From: Spiroplasma endosymbiont of Atherix ibis
Lineage (GTDB): Bacteria > Bacillota_I > Bacilli_A > Mycoplasmatales > Mycoplasmataceae
Direction: 5' to 3'
Assembly (NCBI RefSeq): GCF_964020005.1
Contig: NZ_OZ026474.1
Location: 124,001 to 188,000, forward strand
Length of the DNA stretch: 64,000 nucleotides
Each line of letters starts with the position of its first letter. Position 1 is the first letter of the stretch. Position numbers and translations under genes: made by a program. Below the pieces are notes generated by a model. The model saw nothing but the letters and a program-made list of their open reading frames with translations. It made no database searches and was not told where the DNA came from. Of this stretch, positions 59,531 through 64,000 are shown piece after piece.

Positions 59531-61093
59531 ATGGAAAAAATATTAAAAGCATTAAGTATGTTAAAAATTAATCAAAAAGATTATGAATTTTATGGAAAAA
59601 AAATAGTAAAAATAGATTATGAAAAGTATATAAAAAATGATAAGGGAAAGCTAATATTGATGACTTCAATAAATCCAACTCCAGCAGGGGAAGGAAAGAC
59701 TACAACTGCAATTGGATTAGCTGATGGTTTACAATATATAGGAAAAAATGTAATTTTAGCTCTTAGAGAACCAAGTTTAGGTCCTGTTTTCGGAAGAAAA
59801 GGAACAGCAACTGGTGGAGGAGAAAGCGAAGTTATACCTATGGATGAGATAAATTTACATTTTACTGGAGATTTTCATGCTATTACAACAGCAAATAATC
59901 TAATTTCAGCTCAAATTGATTCAGAAATTTATTGAAATTCAGATATAAAAATTGATCCAAATAAAGTAGTTTGAAAAAGATGTATAGATATTAATGATAG
60001 AGCTTTAAGAAAAGTTGAATTAAAAATAGGAAGTAAAATCTTAAGAAATGAAGAATTTACAATAACAGCTGCAAGTAATATGATGACTATATTAAGTCTT
60101 TCAAAAGATATTAGTGATTTAAGAGAAAGATTGGATAATTCATTAATAGCTTATAATTTTGATGGAGAAGAAGTTTATTTAAAGCAATTAAATATAACAG
60201 GATCATTAATGGCTCTTTTAAAAAAAGCTATTCAACCAAACTTGGTTTTAACTAAATATGATACACCCACTTTAGTACATTGTGGCCCTTTTGCAAATAT
60301 TGCAACAGGAACAAACTCAATAATATCAACAAAATTAGGATTAAGTTTAGCAGATTATTGCATAGTAGAATCTGGTTTTGGAAGTGATTTGGGATTTGAA
60401 AAATACATGAATGTTATAAATAATGATAATGATTTAATACCTGATTGTACTGTTATGGTAGTTACTTTAAGAGCACTAAATTTACACAATGATTTTGAAA
60501 ATAACTTTGATCATTTAGAAAAACATTTAAAACATATAACTCAATATAATTTAAATTTAATAGTGGCAATTAACTTTATTGAAGGAGATAGTGAAGAGCA
60601 ATTAAATATTTTAAAAAATTGATTAGATAAAAATAAATATATTTGAGAAATGAATAAAGCCTATACTGATGGAGCTAAAGGTGCAGATAATTTAGCAAAA
60701 AAGGTTGCTGAACTTTGTGATTTAAAACAAAACTTTAATAGACTAATAAATTCAAATGAAACAATTGAAAATAAAATTGAAAAAGTAATTAAAAATTTTT
60801 ATTATTTAAAAAATTTTAAAATTTGTAAAAAAGCTCAAGATAAAATAAATATAATTAAAAAAACTAAATATGCAGAGTTGCCAATTTGTATGGTTAAATC
60901 TTCAAATTCAGTTGATGGAAATGATTTAAAAGAAGTAGATTATGAAATGATAATAAAAGATGTTAACGTAAATACAGGAGCTAAATTTATTCTTGTTTAT
61001 ACAAATAATGTAATGAGTATGCCTGGATTAAATCAAAATCCAAATTCTAAAGATATAGACTTAGAAAATGGAATAATTGTAGGATTGAAATAA
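59531..61093 (+). CDS. fhs: Formate-tetrahydrofolate ligase
   Basis: Makes 10-formyl-THF from formate, THF and ATP, the step next to FolD. The product is 520 residues, a little shorter than the usual ~555. It has the P-loop [19 protein letters not shown] near residue 47, [34 protein letters not shown] and the C-terminal [14 protein letters not shown] 59531 is chosen because an in-frame GTG 59522 lies inside the RBS. All Trp codons are TGA, and no lesion is seen. With folD it supplies formyl groups, for example to initiator Met-tRNA. Confidence 0.96.
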
Positions 61094-61149
61094 AATACAT
61101 ATTATTTTATTAAAAGTAATTAAAATTAGTATTTATTATAAAGTGAGTT

Positions 61150-62100
61150 GAAGTGAGTAGGCATATTTATGCTTATTTTTTTTATTTATATAGTTATTGT
61201 GCCATAAAAGACATCTTTATTTTTTCATTCTATATTTAAAAAACTATTTTGAGATTTTTTTGAGTTATATCATTTATCTCATTCAATAACATCAGTTATA
61301 TAATGTTCAAGTGATTCATATTTGTTATTATGAATTGTTCCTTTTTTAAGTAAAGAGTGATAACTTTCAATAACAATGTTATCTGCACATGTTTTTTTCG
61401 CTCCCATTGATATAATTAAATTGTTCGAATCACAAACAGTTTTTCACGTTTTGCTTGTGTATTGAACTCCGTGATCTGAGTGAATAATTATTCCACTCGG
61501 ATCTTTTATTTTTTTAATAACATTAATTGCTCTTTTTAAAGTAGCAATTACAAATTTTGCAGACATTTTATAAGAAATATCTGATGAAATAACTTCTTTT
61601 GTGAATCCATCGATTATTGTTGATTTATAAGCTTTCTTTCCTTTTCAAATTAAATAAGTAATATCTGTATATAAAATTTTGTATTTTTCTTTGACAGCAC
61701 TATATTTTCTTTGAACAAGATCTGGATATTCTACATTTGAATTTTGTAGTTTTCTTTTATTTGCTTTTTTTAATTGATTTTTAGCAAATCTAGCTATAAT
61801 TTTATTTTCTCGCATTACTTTTCGAATTTTTTTAAGGATTCATATTTTTCCTTCAAATTTTCTAATTCTGATTTATCTTCTTTAGATTTTGTATTAATGC
61901 ATAAATTATTATCTGTTCTATAGATTGATTGTCAGGTTCCAATTGTTCCCATTGGCACTTTATATTTTTTATAAGCTTTTGTTACACCGTTTTCATTTGC
62001 ATAAAGTATTACATCTACTTTAAATTCTTCACTATATTTACTAAATTTTTGACCAAGTTTTGCCATATTTTTTCCTTTCTATTATTATATAAAAGTGTCT
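61150..62100 (-). mobile_element. IS3-family insertion sequence, internally deleted copy
   Basis: A transposase locus on the minus strand flanked on the left by a short hairpin end (GAAGTGAGTAGGCATATTT). The same left end is shared with the relic at 45.99 kb. On the right, AGTGTCTCCTAAAATGGGGG may be near the other end, but I could not match terminal inverted repeats. Limits are approximate. Confidence 0.7.
61186..62066 (-). pseudogene. IS3-type transposase, OrfA joined to OrfB with an internal deletion
   Basis: On the minus strand, ATG at 62064-62066 behind GAAAGGA opens OrfA (83 codons, HTH region GVTKAYKKYKVPMGTIGTWQ). It ends just after an A7 run, where a -1 slip joins the OrfB frame, as IS3 elements do. 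OrfB keeps the whole DDE core: YTDITY, HSDHGVQYTS and DNIVIESYHS, to TAA 61186-61188. However, OrfB starts at IRKVMRENKI directly after the OrfA coiled coil. About 70-100 residues of the coiled-coil end and OrfB N-terminal domain are missing, so it is probably inactive. TGA is Trp here also, so the element is adapted to code 4. Confidence 0.78.
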
Positions 62101-62466
62101 CCTAAAATGGGGGAACCTTCTTAAAATTTTTAAAAAAAAAGCATTGATTTTTTTTTTTTTTTACAATCAATAATATCAATTAGAATTGTTTATTTGTTTT
62201 ATAAAGTTCTTTAAAAGAAGAAGAATGAAAAAAATAAGTATATTAGAAACATTATAATCATAAATAAACTAATTGAGTTCCTAAATCTAAGTTTTTTATT
62301 AATTATTTTGTATTAAAGCAATTTAAATATTTATAGGCTATTTCTTTTTCTATAAAAAAACCAGTGATTTATATCACTGGTAAACTTAAGTTATCTTTTT
62401 ATGTTTTATCTAGTATGGAAACTAAGTTTAGAGATTTCAAGTAATCAATCACAGAAAGATAAAGTT
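62101..62466. other. Gap between IS copy and nox, no gene seen
   Basis: This stretch has a run of 15 T (62148-62162) inside a weak ATTGAT/ATCAAT pair and the nox terminator (62353-62383). I see no ORF with normal codon use on either strand. Confidence 0.55.
62353..62383 (-). terminator. Rho-independent terminator of nox (minus strand)
   Basis: A perfect palindrome ACCAGTGAT...ATCACTGGT (62360-62381) is preceded on the plus strand by seven A, which read as T downstream of the stem on the minus strand. It lies about 85 bases after the nox stop. Confidence 0.85.
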
Positions 62467-63864
62467 TTATTTAATTAAGCTGAAGTTATTATTAATAGAT
62501 CAAAACAAACTTTTAAAGTAGTTTAATCCTAATACTTCTAAACCAGCTAATGTAATAAAATTATATGGTTTGTTAAAATGCGGTAAGAAGAAAATATCTA
62601 CTAATGGTAATTCATCTATTGTTAATCCTTTTTGAATACCTAATGCAAACATATACATTACTTCAGTATGATTATTAACACTAGCAACTTGTGCTCCAAT
62701 AATTTTTCTTGATTTTTTTTCTCAAATAATTTTTAAATGAACATCTTTGAAAGTGGACATAAATTCTGGTCTATCTGAATCTTTGAACATAATTTCTTCA
62801 GCATCAATTCCAAAACGTTTACAAGATTCCATTGATATACCAACTGAAGCCATTTTTCAACCAAATACTTCAATACCGTTTGCTCCAGTAAATCCAGGAC
62901 TTTCTAATGTATTACCTTTAACTATGTTAACTGCTGCTAAAATACCTGTTCTAACAGCTGTTGTTGCTAAAGCAATTTGTGTATCTTTTTTCAATGAACA
63001 ATTATAAACTTGTGCACAGTCTCCAATTGCATAGATATCTTTGTTTGAAGTCTGCATAAACTCATTTGTTTTAACTGCTCCTCTTTCATCAAGATCAATT
63101 ATACCTTTAAGTAATTTTGTTTGAGGAGCAACTCCAACTGAAAACACAACATAATCAACTTCAATTTCTCCCTTATCAGTGATTACTTTTGATACTTTTC
63201 CATTTTTTCCTTCAAATTTAATAACTTTTTGTTCTAGTGCTAAATTAACTCCTTTTTCTTTCATAGTTTTTTCAACTAATTGTGTAAATTCATTATCATA
63301 ATATACTGGCATAATTCTATCAGCAATATCAATAAGTGAAACTTCTTTTCCACTTTTAACAAATGCATCTACTATTTCTACTCCAATATATCCTGCACCA
63401 ACTACTGCTACTTTTTTAATATCTTTATTTTCATTTGCTGCTTTAATAACTTTAGCATGATGATAATTTTTACAAATTTGTACACCCTCTAATTGTATTC
63501 CTGTAATTGGAGGAAAAATTGGTCAAGTACCTGAAGCAACAATTAATTTATCATAGTTATCATCAAATTCTTCTCCAGTTTTCATATTTTTAATTCTTAC
63601 AGTTTTTTTCTTTGCATCTATTCCTATTCATTTATGTTCCATTTTTACATTTATATTTTCTTCAGCTAAAATTTCTGGAGAAGCATAAAATAATCCATTT
63701 GGATCATTAACTTCTCCCCCAACTCATAACGCTATTCCACACCCAAGAAATGAAATATTATCATTTTGATCGTATGTTGTTATATCCATTTTAGAATCTA
63801 ATCTTCTTAAAGTTCTAACAGCTGTTGTACCAGCATGGTTTGTTCCTATAACTATAGTTTTCAT
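62467..63864 (-). CDS. nox: Water-forming NADH oxidase
   Basis: Reoxidises NADH with O2 and sustains glycolysis in organisms without respiration. The product is 465 residues from ATG at 63862-63864, behind AAAGGAGC on the minus strand. It has an N-terminal FAD site (VIGTNHAGTTAV), the redox-active Cys42 in FLGCGIALW, a second nucleotide site VAVVGAGYIGVE for NADH, the FAD-binding AIGDCAQVYN and the C-terminal dimer domain (FLPHFNKPYNF). The single catalytic Cys and about 450-residue length fit H2O-forming NoxE or CoA-disulfide reductase relatives. The frame is intact. Confidence 0.93.
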
Positions 63865-63989
63865 TTACTTTGCTCCTTTATCTTTTTATACTATAATAAT
63901 ATATGAAATCTATAATTATAATTAGATTAATAAAAAATTTTCAAAAAATATTATAAATTAAGAAAAAAATTATTGAGGTGATATTACAA
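63865..63989. promoter_or_regulatory. Divergent region between nox and the next rightward gene
   Basis: It holds the nox RBS, AT-rich -10-like sequences (TATTAT read leftward near 63893) and, at the right end, GAGGTGAT (63975-63982) as RBS for the gene leaving the window. Confidence 0.45.
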
Positions 63990-64000
63990 GTGTTTTTAAG
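63990..64000 (+). CDS. Probable start of a gene cut by the window end
   Basis: GTG 63990 lies 8 bases after GAGGTGAT. Only three codons are visible, so the product cannot be named. Confidence 0.35.

Noticed and set aside
62148-62162. T15 run as a second phase-variation tract
   Set aside because: It lies in a gap with no gene reading away from it at promoter distance, so it has no evident target.

Overview
The window reads only in genetic code 4 (TGA = Trp): genes such as ligA, leuS, mgtA and potCD stay open for hundreds of codons only if in-frame TGA is Trp. Base composition is very AT-rich, starts include TTG and GTG, and spacing is tight. The large lipoprotein and permease genes, the folD/fhs pair, NADH oxidase, the PotCD fusion and the Mollicutes tRNA blocks all point to a Spiroplasma-type member of the Entomoplasmatales. 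This assignment is inferred from content, not from any database search.

Layout. 1-4.7 kb: a pseudouridine synthase gene and two multi-pass membrane proteins (one flippase-like). 4.7-9.9 kb: ligA followed by gatC-gatA-gatB, the tRNA amidotransferase operon. 9.9-12.3 kb: divergent ktrA and ktrB, a potassium uptake system. 12.4-17 kb: wrecks of a P-type cation ATPase and an ABC exporter. 17-24.5 kb: a small membrane protein behind a T16 promoter tract, a 747-residue lipoprotein and a 1431-residue FtsX-type permease. 24.6-25.3 kb: six tRNA genes. 25.4-27.8 kb: broken alpha/beta hydrolase and amino acid permease genes. 28-31.5 kb: uraA, two Cof-type HAD phosphatases and thioredoxin. 32-37.4 kb: potA-potB-potCD (polyamine import), preceded by a 41-codon leader ORF. 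37.7-39.0 kb: eleven tRNA genes, including initiator Met and Ile2(CAT). 39.1-42.0 kb: an MgtA-type Mg2+ ATPase behind a 32-codon leader ORF inside an 11-bp perfect hairpin. 42.2-44.6 kb: leuS. 44.7-46.7 kb: a ferritin/TDT-transporter deletion scar and an IS3-type relic. 46.9-56.4 kb: a five-gene co-oriented set (Upf1/Dna2-like helicase, a ~755-codon unknown, a helical unknown, a ClpB-like AAA+ protein, a radical SAM protein) in which three genes are broken. 56.5-58.3 kb: a 606-residue membrane protein. 58.6-61.1 kb: divergent folD and fhs (one-carbon metabolism). 61.2-62.1 kb: a second IS3-type copy with an internal deletion. 62.5-63.9 kb: nox.

Two themes run through the window. First, decay: I count thirteen in-frame premature TAA codons and six frameshifts. 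All fall in genes that look dispensable (exporter, permeases, ferritin, helicase set), while the housekeeping genes are clean, which argues for real pseudogenization rather than sequencing noise. Second, possible riboregulation of cation uptake: the only two places with a convincing short leader ORF and RBS-pairing sequence are upstream of mgtA (Mg2+) and potABCD (polyamines). These leaders and the helicase/AAA+/radical SAM set are the best candidates for undescribed biology here.
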